Shown: piece by piece, positions 1-5,558 of the stretch
How the letters are laid out: the number at the start of each line of letters is the position of its first letter
Numbering within the stretch: the first letter of the stretch is position 1
From: a virus
Direction: 5' to 3' (one strand)
Virus record (IMG/VR): IMGVR_UViG_3300017917_001353
Location: 1 to 38,544 of that record
DNA: 38,544 bases
The notes under the pieces: model-generated
Seen by the model: the letters and a program-made list of their open reading frames with translations, nothing else
Databases searched by the model: none
What the model was told of the DNA's origin: nothing
Made by a program: the position numbers and the translations under genes

Positions 1-89
1 CCAATGTAGTTCTTGCCATTGACCACAAGCTCATAGATGATGTGGTTGCGGTCTGCTCGCTTCTTGCGGGGAGTGTTTTTTGCTTCCAT
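1..89 (-). CDS. Partial N-terminus of a GIY-YIG-like protein
   Basis: Minus-strand gene cut by the window edge; only the first 29 codons are present, starting at an ATG at 87-89. The start reads MEAKNTPRKKRADR, a basic leader, and then IIYELVVNGKNYIG, which has the spacing of the first GIY-YIG nuclease strand (IY...YIG). The GIY-YIG assignment rests on this short stretch only, and the catalytic Arg and Glu would lie outside the window. The gene has its own promoter (-10 at 96-101). It could also be a non-catalytic phage protein that shares this strand. Confidence 0.5.
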   Translation of the reverse strand, partial: MEAKNTPRKKRADRNHIIYELVVNGKNYI

Positions 90-95
90 GTGTGT

Positions 96-124
96 ATTAT
101 AGCAAGGTTTTGCCAAACGAGCAA
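96..124 (-). promoter_or_regulatory. Sigma70-like promoter, cassette copy 1
   Basis: Reading the minus strand, TTGCTC (119-124) and TATAAT (96-101) are separated by exactly 17 bp. The predicted start of transcription lies just upstream of the ATG at 89, so the leader is very short. Two further promoters with the same TTGCnn-17-TATAATAC layout sit at 474-502 and 900-928. Confidence 0.7.
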
Positions 125-125
125 C

Positions 126-154
126 CAAAGACCCTACACTGGGCAGGGCCTTTG
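126..154 (-). terminator. Terminator-like hairpin, copy 1 of an identical repeat
   Basis: The minus-strand RNA folds as CAAAGGCCCU / AGGGUCUUUG, a 10-bp stem that includes one G-U pair, with a 9-nt loop. On the plus strand the same position is an A-C mismatch, so the hairpin is better formed in minus-strand transcripts. It follows the stop of the 163-444 gene. The U-tract is poor, so termination efficiency is uncertain. The same hairpin recurs, base for base, at 504-532. Confidence 0.55.
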
Positions 155-162
155 ATTATATA

Positions 163-444
163 TTACATATACGGATTTGCCTCTCCAATAACGTCCCAAT
201 ATGGCACTTTAAATGCCTCTGCAATATTCCTGCACATATTATCTGCACCCGTTAAAGTCCACGGGCATACTTTAACTTTAAGTTGAGGCGGATTAACTGC
301 AAAATATGCCCTCATTATCTCACGCACATTATTAACAGCCGTTTTATAATCCGCTGTTTTACGTGCGTTAATAGCAGGCCTATTTGCCTCAATATACTGT
401 AGCAGGGCTTTTACTTGCTGTTTGTTTTGAGGTGCGTAGTGCAT
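163..444 (-). CDS. Hypothetical protein, 93 aa
   Basis: I do not recognise this protein. It is small and soluble: a basic, helix-prone N-terminal half rich in Lys/Arg/Ala, then an aromatic C-terminal half with two cysteines and the ending DVIGEANPYM. The start is well supported: AAGGAG lies 7 nt before the ATG, and the leader (TTTTAACGCAACAAGGAG) is shared with the next gene upstream, 541-870. It is a monocistronic unit with promoter 474-502 and terminator 126-154. This organisation suggests an early or middle accessory gene, which is inference only. Confidence 0.7.
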   Translation of the reverse strand: MHYAPQNKQQVKALLQYIEANRPAINARKTADYKTAVNNVREIMRAYFAVNPPQLKVKVCPWTLTGADNMCRNIAEAFKVPYWDVIGEANPYM

Positions 445-473
445 ACTAGGGCTCCTTGTTGCGTTAAAAATGT

Positions 474-502
474 ATTATAACACAGTTTGGACAGAAGCGC
501 AA
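474..502 (-). promoter_or_regulatory. Sigma70-like promoter, cassette copy 2
   Basis: Minus strand TTGCGC (497-502), 17-bp spacer, TATAAT (474-479). It drives the 93-aa gene ending at 163. The region between the -10 box and the ATG carries the leader TTTTAACGCAACAAGGAG, shared with the next cassette. Confidence 0.75.
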
Positions 503-503
503 C

Positions 504-532
504 CAAAGACCCTACACTGGGCAGGGCCTTTG
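504..532 (-). terminator. Terminator-like hairpin, copy 2 of an identical repeat
   Basis: Identical to the hairpin at 126-154, with the same 10-bp stem, 9-nt loop and G-U pair. It lies between the stop of the 541-870 gene and the promoter at 474-502, so terminator and promoter abut as a modular insulator between two cassettes. Confidence 0.55.
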
Positions 533-540
533 ATTATCTA

Positions 541-870
541 TTATACAGTGGCAAAATGCTGTTCAATAACATTTTTTACAATGTTAGCACTTTGTTGACT
601 GCGTCCACCAATATGCCAACAAGTAATATTTTCTTTATCTAAGCCCTGTGCGCCTAGATAATTTTTACCATCTTTATAATTGTATATAGTGCAAACTACA
701 CCATTAATAACTACGTCCCAAGCGCAGTCGCTTTTATAAGGGTCAATACCCCCATTAGGGTTTCCAAATACATTAACCAGCGTTGCATAATCGCAGTTAA
801 TATAACCTTGCAAACAAGTGCCATTAATTTGTCGCCAATCGGTAACTTTTGCAATTTTAAATTTAGGCAT
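541..870 (-). CDS. Conserved-looking phage hypothetical protein, 109 aa
   Basis: Function is not recognised with confidence. The second half has the pattern WDVVINGVVCTIYNYKDG, KNYLG, then WHIGG and a C-terminal helix. I associate this layout (an acidic/aromatic strand, TIYNYKDGKNYLG, WHIGG) with small hypothetical proteins of T4-type phages, without a known role. It has five cysteines. The ATG at 870 follows AAGGAG by about 8 nt and shares its leader with the 163-444 gene. It is a monocistronic cassette with promoter 900-928 and hairpin 504-532. Confidence 0.75.
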   Translation of the reverse strand: MPKFKIAKVTDWRQINGTCLQGYINCDYATLVNVFGNPNGGIDPYKSDCAWDVVINGVVCTIYNYKDGKNYLGAQGLDKENITCWHIGGRSQQSANIVKNVIEQHFATV

Positions 871-899
871 ATTGAAACTCCTTGTTGCGTTAAAAGTGT

Positions 900-928
900 A
901 TTATAAGCCCAAAAGCCCAAATCTGCAA
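900..928 (-). promoter_or_regulatory. Sigma70-like promoter, cassette copy 3
   Basis: Minus strand TTGCAG (923-928), 17-bp spacer, TATAAT (900-905), followed by the shared leader and SD AAGGAG of the 109-aa gene. It is the third member of the TTGCnn-17-TATAATAC set. Confidence 0.75.
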
Positions 929-1018
929 GAATACCCAGCCAAACAGAGTGTGTATTTTACGCCACAGGCCCGGCACTTCCGCCCTCATACTTTAGTACTA
1001 CTGTATATACATATAGTC

Positions 1019-1052
1019 AAAAAAAAGTACTAGGCCAAATACCTCCTAGTAC
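1019..1052 (-). terminator. Strong intrinsic terminator after the tRNA unit
   Basis: On the minus strand, GTACTAGG and CCTAGTAC form a perfect 8-bp stem with a 10-nt loop, directly followed by eight T residues (plus-strand A-run 1019-1026). This is a textbook Rho-independent terminator. It is placed to end the transcript that starts at the 1386-1414 promoter and contains the tRNA. Confidence 0.9.
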
Positions 1053-1286
1053 CTTTTTAGTACTGATGTTCTGCAAGTCACAGCCACCAGTCCCGATCCC
1101 CATGTTCCTACTACTTTCGTAGTGAGCCTTAACCACTTGCCGCCTATGGTCGGGGACTCGAATCACACTGCGCTCAGTCTAAGACATTTTGCTCAATACA
1201 GTTTACTAGGATCTCTCAGCCGGCAAGCACCTGACCCGTTCACTGTACATATACTGTGATTCTACGGTTTCTCTATATAGTGTAAG
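1053..1286 (-). other. Unassigned transcribed non-coding region between tRNA and terminator
   Basis: About 230 nt downstream of the tRNA and before the terminator, with no credible ORF. It holds structure. A 13-bp interrupted inverted repeat (AGTCCC-CGA-CCAT against ATGG-GGATC-GGGACT, about 1089-1103 with 1145-1157) encloses a perfect ACTAC-GAAA-GTAGT tetraloop hairpin (1110-1123). A tRNA-like D-arm stretch, GGCAAGTGGTTAAGGC, lies at about 1127-1142, and ATTCGAGT, resembling a T-loop, at about 1156-1165. The pieces do not assemble into a standard cloverleaf. It may be a decayed tRNA or a small structured RNA. Confidence 0.4.
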
Positions 1287-1364
<78 letters not shown>

Positions 1365-1385
1365 ACTGTACACATAACACTAGTT

Positions 1386-1414
1386 ATTATACAGTCTAAC
1401 CCTAGGTTGGACAA
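1386..1414 (-). promoter_or_regulatory. Promoter of the tRNA transcript
   Basis: Minus strand TTGTCC (1409-1414), 17-bp spacer, TATAAT (1386-1391). Transcription would start about 15 nt before the tRNA 5' end at 1364. Confidence 0.7.
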
Positions 1415-1663
1415 TGGATTTACCGTGAAAAATGGTGGTTTTTCTGGCCATTTTTGGCCTAGAATGAGGTCAGAATAGGCCGATTTTCTAGGATTTTGGG
1501 GCACAATTGACGCAATTTGGCCACCGTTTTCTAGGGTCTACACTGTGATCTAGGCTGTGGTGGAGAGAGGTTATAGTCAAATACTCTCCCACAATCTCTC
1601 AGGTTCTCCACCGTAGTCCACCACCCCCACGGGGCCCCTATAGCGGGGTTTTCTACACACACC

Positions 1664-1790
1664 CTACAGCGGGGTATTTGGCTGTATATAGTGTATAGTG
1701 TGCTTAGGCTGTCTTCCTGTGTGCGTTCGCTACGCTCACTTATGGCGCTGCGTAAAGAATCTCTGATCTGCTACAGCGGGGTATTTGGCT
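1664..1790. repeat. Iterated CTACAGCGGGGTATTTGGCT motif
   Basis: The 20-mer CTACAGCGGGGTATTTGGCT occurs exactly at 1664-1683 and at 1771-1790. A related copy, CTATAGCGGGGTTTTCT, occurs near 1638-1654. Both full copies are followed by TATA-rich sequence (GTATATAGTG, ATATGTAGTG). The spacing between the two full copies is 107 bp. A regulatory-site or origin-type iteron is possible but not shown. Confidence 0.75.
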
Positions 1791-1900
1791 ATATGTAGTG
1801 TTGATCTATAGTCTCTATACTGCTATAGTTGTTCTATACAGTCTATGTGTACACAGTGATCTAGTCGCTCTTTATAGTAGCATGTGCAGTTTCACTAGTG

Positions 1901-1924
1901 TATATGTATATGTATATGTATATG
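1901..1924. repeat. (TATATG)4 microsatellite
   Basis: Four perfect tandem hexamers that end exactly at the base before the stop codon (1925-1927) of the 2OG hydroxylase gene on the minus strand. Slippage here would not change the protein unless it reached the stop. Confidence 0.95.
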
Positions 1925-2638
1925 TTAATCCCAGTTTAAGATCTGTGGAGGAACTCGTGTATGTTTGGGTTGAAACACTCTGGGCACGTAGTCAGCATTC
2001 TCTATGTAGGGTGTAAGTAGCTCTTTGTTAAAGTCGAAAGCCATAACCAGTCTGGGTTTCGTGCCTAGATGTCGTACTCCGTGATATACGTTACTGTCAT
2101 CAAAGGCCATTAAGTCGCCGTCACTCCAAGTATAACGATCGTTTTCTAGATCAAACTCTGCGGCTGGATCTGTGCTTAGTCCTAGATGACAGCGTAGGTT
2201 GTGCTGATTAGTTTCGGGCCCGTAGTGGTGATTGATCCTACTGCCGGGTTGATTTAGGTAAAATACTAGGCTACCCAGGTGTTCTTCATTGGTTTTTGCC
2301 CAATGACCTACAGTGGGCATTAGATCGTAGAGTTTATGCAGGAACAGTGGCTGTGTCTGATCCTTCCATATATAGATACGCTGTTTGTCCGCAGGGCTAG
2401 CAGATTCTGGGCGTACCATTAGGGGTACTGCGTGTATGCGACCCTCGTAGATCAACCGCTGTTCGTGTAGCGTAGTAACCTGGGGTTTGGTACTGGTTTC
2501 TGTAGGGTTGGGTTCTAGACAGTTAGCAATGCCGTGTATGTTACGGCGTAGTGCAGCATATTCATCACGGATCTTTGTCCAATTCTCGGTGAGGTAGTCA
2601 GTGTAGGGGTTACTTTTTAACTTTAGTACGAGGCTCAT
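1925..2638 (-). CDS. Aspartyl/asparaginyl beta-hydroxylase-like 2OG-Fe(II) oxygenase, 237 aa
   Basis: Predicted to hydroxylate a protein (or other) substrate using Fe(II), O2 and 2-oxoglutarate. The AspH-family core is clear: residues about 132-154 carry PGSRINHHYGPETN followed by LRCHLGL, with His151 as the first iron ligand. Residues 173-204 carry DGDLMAFDDSNVYHG and then KPRLVMAFD, with His186 as the second ligand and Arg196 exactly 10 residues later as the 2OG-binding arginine, the same spacing as in mammalian AspH. As in that family there is no acidic third ligand. The N-terminal 90 residues are variable. It overlaps the upstream gene by 29 nt. Substrate unknown; a sugar-cluster or virion protein target is a guess. 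Confidence 0.88.
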   Translation of the reverse strand: MSLVLKLKSNPYTDYLTENWTKIRDEYAALRRNIHGIANCLEPNPTETSTKPQVTTLHEQRLIYEGRIHAVPLMVRPESASPADKQRIYIWKDQTQPLFLHKLYDLMPTVGHWAKTNEEHLGSLVFYLNQPGSRINHHYGPETNQHNLRCHLGLSTDPAAEFDLENDRYTWSDGDLMAFDDSNVYHGVRHLGTKPRLVMAFDFNKELLTPYIENADYVPRVFQPKHTRVPPQILNWD

Positions 2639-2858
2639 CTCTAGGGTTGTCCTTGGAATTCTGCTCAGCCAAATGCTCTAGATGCTGCCATACTTCATAT
2701 TGGTTCTGGGCACTGTAGGCCAAGAGTTCGCGGACCAATCCGTAGGCATAGACCCAACTGGCTGTGCCCTTGTAGTTATCCATGCCCGGTTGTACCGCAC
2801 GATCAATTAGACTGCGTAACCTGGCCTGCCTAGTTTCTGCCTTTTTATCACCGTTCAT
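2610..2858 (-). CDS. Hypothetical protein, 82 aa
   Basis: Unrecognised, charged, soluble and helix-rich protein (KKAETRQARLRSLIDRAV, then WQHLEHLAEQN and a basic tail). Its 3' end overlaps the 2OG hydroxylase start by 29 nt, so the two are probably co-transcribed and coupled. There is no Shine-Dalgarno before the ATG; instead a perfect TATAAATA box ends 4 nt before it. Either the mRNA is leaderless or the true start is internal (for example Met26). Confidence 0.6.
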   Translation of the reverse strand: MNGDKKAETRQARLRSLIDRAVQPGMDNYKGTASWVYAYGLVRELLAYSAQNQYEVWQHLEHLAEQNSKDNPRDEPRTKVKK

Positions 2859-2862
2859 GAAA

Positions 2863-2870
2863 TATTTATA
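2863..2870 (-). promoter_or_regulatory. T4-type late promoter box TATAAATA
   Basis: Perfect match, on the minus strand, to the T4 late promoter consensus TATAAATA. By T4 geometry transcription would begin at the start codon of the 82-aa gene (2858). It is one of a divergent pair with the plus-strand box at 2886-2893. Confidence 0.55.
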
Positions 2871-2885
2871 GATCTGGACAGTGTC

Positions 2886-2893
2886 TGTAAATA
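2886..2893 (+). promoter_or_regulatory. Late promoter-like box TGTAAATA
   Basis: TGTAAATAC, one mismatch from the T4 late box, about 33 nt before the ATG of the plus-strand gene at 2926. The expected leader is about 27 nt. Confidence 0.4.
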
Positions 2894-2925
2894 CTGGACC
2901 AACGTAAAGAATCTATTTTATATAC

Positions 2926-3738
2926 ATGCAGAACAGAGCAGCACCCACAATAGTCACAGGCACACGACCCGGGCGTGTGAACACAGTATTCCGTATGAGC
3001 CCCTTGGCTACTTGGTTCAAGGTTCTGGCTCGACAGCCCGGTATAGAACACTATGCGATCGGTAATACCCGCAAGAGCCTGGTGGGTACAGGCACTGTAC
3101 AGCGTTTCCCTAAGGTACAGATACAGGGTCGTTGGCTGATACCCCTGCTCACACACTGTCATGTATACCCCCTGGGTCGTGGGGGTCAGTTTGCGGGCTT
3201 TACCAGCACGGGCTATTGGTTTGATGCTGGCTCGGGGGCCCTACTGGGCAACTGCCGCTACAGTGACAATCGCAGCCTCACAGCCATGCATGAGGGCATG
3301 GGCCCCTGGGACTGGGTTACCAATGATCGCGTAGAACTGGGCCTACCCAAGGACCCCGTCACAGTGGACTTCGGCCTCAGTGAAATAGCCTACGTGAGCG
3401 CTTGGACACAGTGTGGTACCAGCATGAGTGCGGCCTCTGGGGGTATTGGGCAGGGCAACGCCTACGTCATGGGCCCTGCTTACAGCCTACCCGAACTAGA
3501 GATCAAGCGCCGTGTCAGTATTGAAACGGGCAACAGACCCGGGCAGGTCTGCTATACTTGGACCACCCAGACACAGCAGGGCCAGGGTCCTATTCAAGAA
3601 GAAAACATTAGGTTTTGGATCAACACGGGTCAACACACTATAGAGGGGGTTGAGTGTTCAGTGGATGTGGTCCACGTGGACGAAGCACGGGTTCACAGTT
3701 GGATACGTGAGCCCAGCACGTGGCGTAGGCTGACTTAA
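2926..3738 (+). CDS. Unknown GC-rich protein, 270 aa
   Basis: I do not recognise this protein. It looks like a soluble beta-rich protein: many Gly/Trp/Tyr, short strands, about six Cys and no membrane segment. Stretches such as GGQFAGFTSTGYWFDAGSGALLGNC and the ending SWIREPSTWRRLT suggest a virion or secreted surface protein, but this is only an impression. It is the sole plus-strand gene in the left 5.5 kb and is much more GC-rich than the genes after 11 kb (38 of 60 bases in 3301-3360). Its stop codon shares the 4 bp TTAA with the stop of the convergent gene 3735-4454. No clear SD precedes the ATG; a late-type box is at 2886. Confidence 0.75.
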   Translation: MQNRAAPTIVTGTRPGRVNTVFRMSPLATWFKVLARQPGIEHYAIGNTRKSLVGTGTVQRFPKVQIQGRWLIPLLTHCHVYPLGRGGQFAGFTSTGYWFDAGSGALLGNCRYSDNRSLTAMHEGMGPWDWVTNDRVELGLPKDPVTVDFGLSEIAYVSAWTQCGTSMSAASGGIGQGNAYVMGPAYSLPELEIKRRVSIETGNRPGQVCYTWTTQTQQGQGPIQEENIRFWINTGQHTIEGVECSVDVVHVDEARVHSWIREPSTWRRLT

Positions 3739-4454
3739 ATCCAGGTCCAGTCCTGTCCGTGTACGGGGGTCAGGCCAATATGACTGCGCTGTATAAAGTA
3801 ACGGTCCGAGCCCAGGCCCAGTTGATCCACTAAATTGGCGTAGACGCTGTCCACACAGATGATGCTCTGGGCACCCTCAATAACACTGATCCAATCCCAA
3901 ATGGTGTAGCCCTTGATAGGCCGTATTTCCACAGTCTGCCACTCTGGGGGTACAATGCTGGGGTCAAATGACGCCCGAACATCACTGCCCTCTAGGTGTG
4001 CTACCACATAGTTAGGGTTGGTAACGACCTGTGCCATAAGGGCTCGTTCACGTTGTGGGTTACGTGTGATGCACCGGGCTAGATTCCATTTTTCCAAGAA
4101 GGGTACACCTGCCCTGATGTATTTGTACTGATCAAAACTGGTATATTGGAAATACTTTTCTTCTGAAAACTTATGATTGGTCAGATGCTGGTACAAGGGC
4201 AACAGTTCATCTACCTTTAGGTTACGTAGACGCTCAACGGGTACGTCATAGAAATAACGTCCCGGAGGGTCGTAGGGCACGGGCACCCAATTAACCCAGG
4301 GTGCGCCTTCCTGCATATCCCAAAGGAATCGTTCATCAATGGGCCAATAGATGTCCCAGTCTCGATCAGCGTACCAGCGGGCAATGGGGAGAGCGATCAC
4401 TAGATCGCCCAGGCCCCTACTTTGAATAATACCTAGTTTTTGTCGTTTGCTCAT
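3735..4454 (-). CDS. GT-B / glycosyltransferase family 9-like protein, 239 aa
   Basis: Putative nucleotide-sugar glycosyltransferase. The N-terminus (residues about 8-27) has GIIQSRGLGDLVIALPIARWY, the glycine-rich first loop of heptosyltransferase-type GT-B folds (G-x-GD-x-x-x-x-P). The C-terminal quarter has SVIEGAQSIICVDSVYANLVDQLGLG, the donor-site pattern (D-S-x-x-x-x-L-x-x-x-LG). At 239 aa it is shorter than cellular heptosyltransferases (about 320-350). It follows the 48-aa gene with an ATGA overlap and belongs to the unit driven by promoter 4628-4656. Acceptor and donor are unknown. Confidence 0.65.
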   Translation of the reverse strand: MSKRQKLGIIQSRGLGDLVIALPIARWYADRDWDIYWPIDERFLWDMQEGAPWVNWVPVPYDPPGRYFYDVPVERLRNLKVDELLPLYQHLTNHKFSEEKYFQYTSFDQYKYIRAGVPFLEKWNLARCITRNPQRERALMAQVVTNPNYVVAHLEGSDVRASFDPSIVPPEWQTVEIRPIKGYTIWDWISVIEGAQSIICVDSVYANLVDQLGLGSDRYFIQRSHIGLTPVHGQDWTWI

Positions 4455-4597
4455 GCAGTCAAATAAGTGATAACATTGCCCCGCCCGTATTGGGCTTCGG
4501 CTAGAGGAATAACGTCAGTAGCATAGTCTGCGTGAATTTGGACCCAGGCAGTACGGCCACGATCGCCACCAACAGCAATAAGAACTCGGTACAGCAT
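4451..4597 (-). CDS. Small protein, 48 aa
   Basis: A short gene starting MLYRVLIAVGGDRGRTAWVQ and ending GRGNVITYLTA. The start at 4597 is well supported: AAAGGGG lies about 6 nt upstream and a near-consensus promoter (4628-4656) lies just before it. Its TGA overlaps the ATG of the next gene (ATGA), so translation is likely coupled. It has the feel of a compact beta-alpha fold without cysteines. I cannot assign a function. Similar short proteins with an AEAQYGRGNV-type ending may occur in other phages, to be tested by search. Confidence 0.7.
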   Translation of the reverse strand: MLYRVLIAVGGDRGRTAWVQIHADYATDVIPLAEAQYGRGNVITYLTA

Positions 4598-4627
4598 GTT
4601 AGACCCCTTTCAATTAAGTATGTATAT

Positions 4628-4656
4628 ATTATACAGCGGTTTTACCTATAGGTCAA
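4628..4656 (-). promoter_or_regulatory. Sigma70-like promoter for the 48-aa / GT gene pair
   Basis: Minus strand TTGACC (4651-4656), 17-bp spacer, TATAAT (4628-4633): 5 of 6 and 6 of 6 matches, the best sigma70 promoter on this side of the window. Confidence 0.85.
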
Positions 4657-4667
4657 CCTATTTTTAT

Positions 4668-4683
4668 GTTGTAAAATTACAAC
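4668..4683. promoter_or_regulatory. Inverted repeat GTTGTA-N4-TACAAC
   Basis: A 6-bp inverted repeat with 4-nt spacing, lying between the stop of the 259-aa gene (4687) and 11 bp upstream of the -35 box at 4651-4656. It could be a weak terminator for the upstream gene or an operator for the promoter; nothing decides between them. Confidence 0.35.
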
Positions 4684-4686
4684 AGT

Positions 4687-5466
4687 TTAGAAGTACTCAA
4701 TGTGGCTTCTAGCAGGGAAATAGCACTCATTACGTTCTAGAGGCATGTCTCTGCGTGTTTCACAGCGTATATCTCCTACACCCAGGCCTACTGCCAGGGC
4801 GTAACATTGGCTTTGGTTGCCAATAAAGCATTTGGCTCCGGCAATAACTTCTGCTAGTTCTAGCATGTCCGAAGTCTTGTGATGCGGTACTGTCCAGCCC
4901 GTTAACTGTCTAAAATAGGCGTACTCATCTTCTAGGCCTACAAACACAGCACTGTCTTCCCAACGTCGCTTTTCTTTCCAAAACGCCCAGTGCTTGGGTA
5001 GATCAGGCGGTAACCAGCGTGTGGTTCTATTGATAACGATCTGACGACCTAGGATCTGTCTGGGTTTAGGCACAGACAGCCAAGGGCGTGTCTTAATGAT
5101 CTTTGCAGTTTCTGGACTGGTATACAATCCAAAGATGTCTGCGTAGAGATCTATGTAATTGGTAGGGTGATGCACAAAGGGAGGCCTAAAGCGATCAAGG
5201 TTATGACTGATCGCTGTTTGACGCTCATCTAAGACATCAAACTTGGTAATGTATTCTTGTGCTTCCATAAAGGGCCGCATGTACTCAAAGTCTTGTAGAG
5301 TCATGCGTCCTTTGTGAAACTCACTAGGAGGACTGTTATAATAGTGCAGTCCTACCCAGTCTAACTGGTTAAGGTGTAGATAAAACTCGCCGCCGCCTGT
5401 ATACTTGGCCACGACCATACCATAGATTAAATCACCTAGGGCACCGGAATGTTTGTATGTGTTCAT
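4687..5466 (-). CDS. GT-B-like glycosyltransferase candidate, 259 aa
   Basis: Likely relative of the 3735-4454 protein. Residues about 5-20 give HSGALGDLIYGMVVAK, again the G-x-GD loop of GT-B enzymes. Residues about 208-230 give LAEVIAGAKCFIGNQSQCYALAVGLGV, matching the donor-site pattern in which a small residue (often D/N-x-S) is followed by A-x-x-LG. The middle is variable. There is no SD before the ATG at 5466; a TGTAAATA box ends 9 nt upstream, so the transcript would be nearly leaderless. It is divergent from the giant virion gene at 5559. The specific reaction is unknown. Confidence 0.6.
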   Translation of the reverse strand: MNTYKHSGALGDLIYGMVVAKYTGGGEFYLHLNQLDWVGLHYYNSPPSEFHKGRMTLQDFEYMRPFMEAQEYITKFDVLDERQTAISHNLDRFRPPFVHHPTNYIDLYADIFGLYTSPETAKIIKTRPWLSVPKPRQILGRQIVINRTTRWLPPDLPKHWAFWKEKRRWEDSAVFVGLEDEYAYFRQLTGWTVPHHKTSDMLELAEVIAGAKCFIGNQSQCYALAVGLGVGDIRCETRRDMPLERNECYFPARSHIEYF

Positions 5467-5474
5467 GTTGCGAA

Positions 5475-5482
5475 TATTTACA
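5475..5482 (-). promoter_or_regulatory. Late promoter-like box TGTAAATA
   Basis: Minus strand TGTAAATA, 8 nt before the 5466 start codon. With T4 geometry the leader would be about 3 nt. Confidence 0.4.
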
Positions 5483-5514
5483 GTCTTGCTGGATCACCAC
5501 TAAATTTTTTCTAA

Positions 5515-5521
5515 CTAAATA
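5515..5521 (+). promoter_or_regulatory. Late promoter-like box CTAAATA
   Basis: CTAAATACG, 37 nt before the ATG of the giant virion gene, giving a leader of about 32 nt. It forms a divergent pair with the minus-strand box at 5475-5482. Confidence 0.45.
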
Positions 5522-5558
5522 CGATTTAACGGAATCTCTCTAGGAAATCTATAAAGTT

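Larger units (their letters stand above)
1415..1924. other. Gene-free 500-bp region with hairpins and short repeats
   Basis: No supported ORF on either strand. Visible content: an inverted repeat AAAAATGG/CCATTTTT (1428-1435, 1448-1455), which may act as a weak terminator; GGTGGAGA/TCTCCACC (1559-1566, 1605-1612) with further GAG/CTC complementarity inside; three related CTAYAGCGGGGT motifs; the partly palindromic GCGTTCGCTACGCTCAC near 1722-1740; and a microsatellite against the 2OG gene stop. Many CTATA/TATAG words occur around 1800-1890. Function unknown. Confidence 0.6.

Noticed and set aside
1080-1200. Second tRNA, or circularly permuted tmRNA, on the minus strand
   Set aside because: The D-arm-like and T-loop-like pieces do not form a cloverleaf; the T-stem bases do not pair and the expected 5' acceptor sequence is missing. 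No tag-peptide ORF is found.
1200-1260. TPP riboswitch-like word GGTGC...GGCTGAGA on the minus strand
   Set aside because: The later conserved parts (ACC...CCTGAT...GGATAATGCC and the GGGA box) are absent, and no thiamine gene follows.
1798-2016. 72-aa plus-strand frame over the microsatellite
   Set aside because: Its YVYVYV stretch is translated microsatellite, and it overlaps the AspH-type gene on the other strand.
2866-3162. 98-aa minus-strand frame opposite the 270-aa gene
   Set aside because: It overlaps the start of the better supported plus-strand gene and the late-type boxes; the composition is not protein-like.
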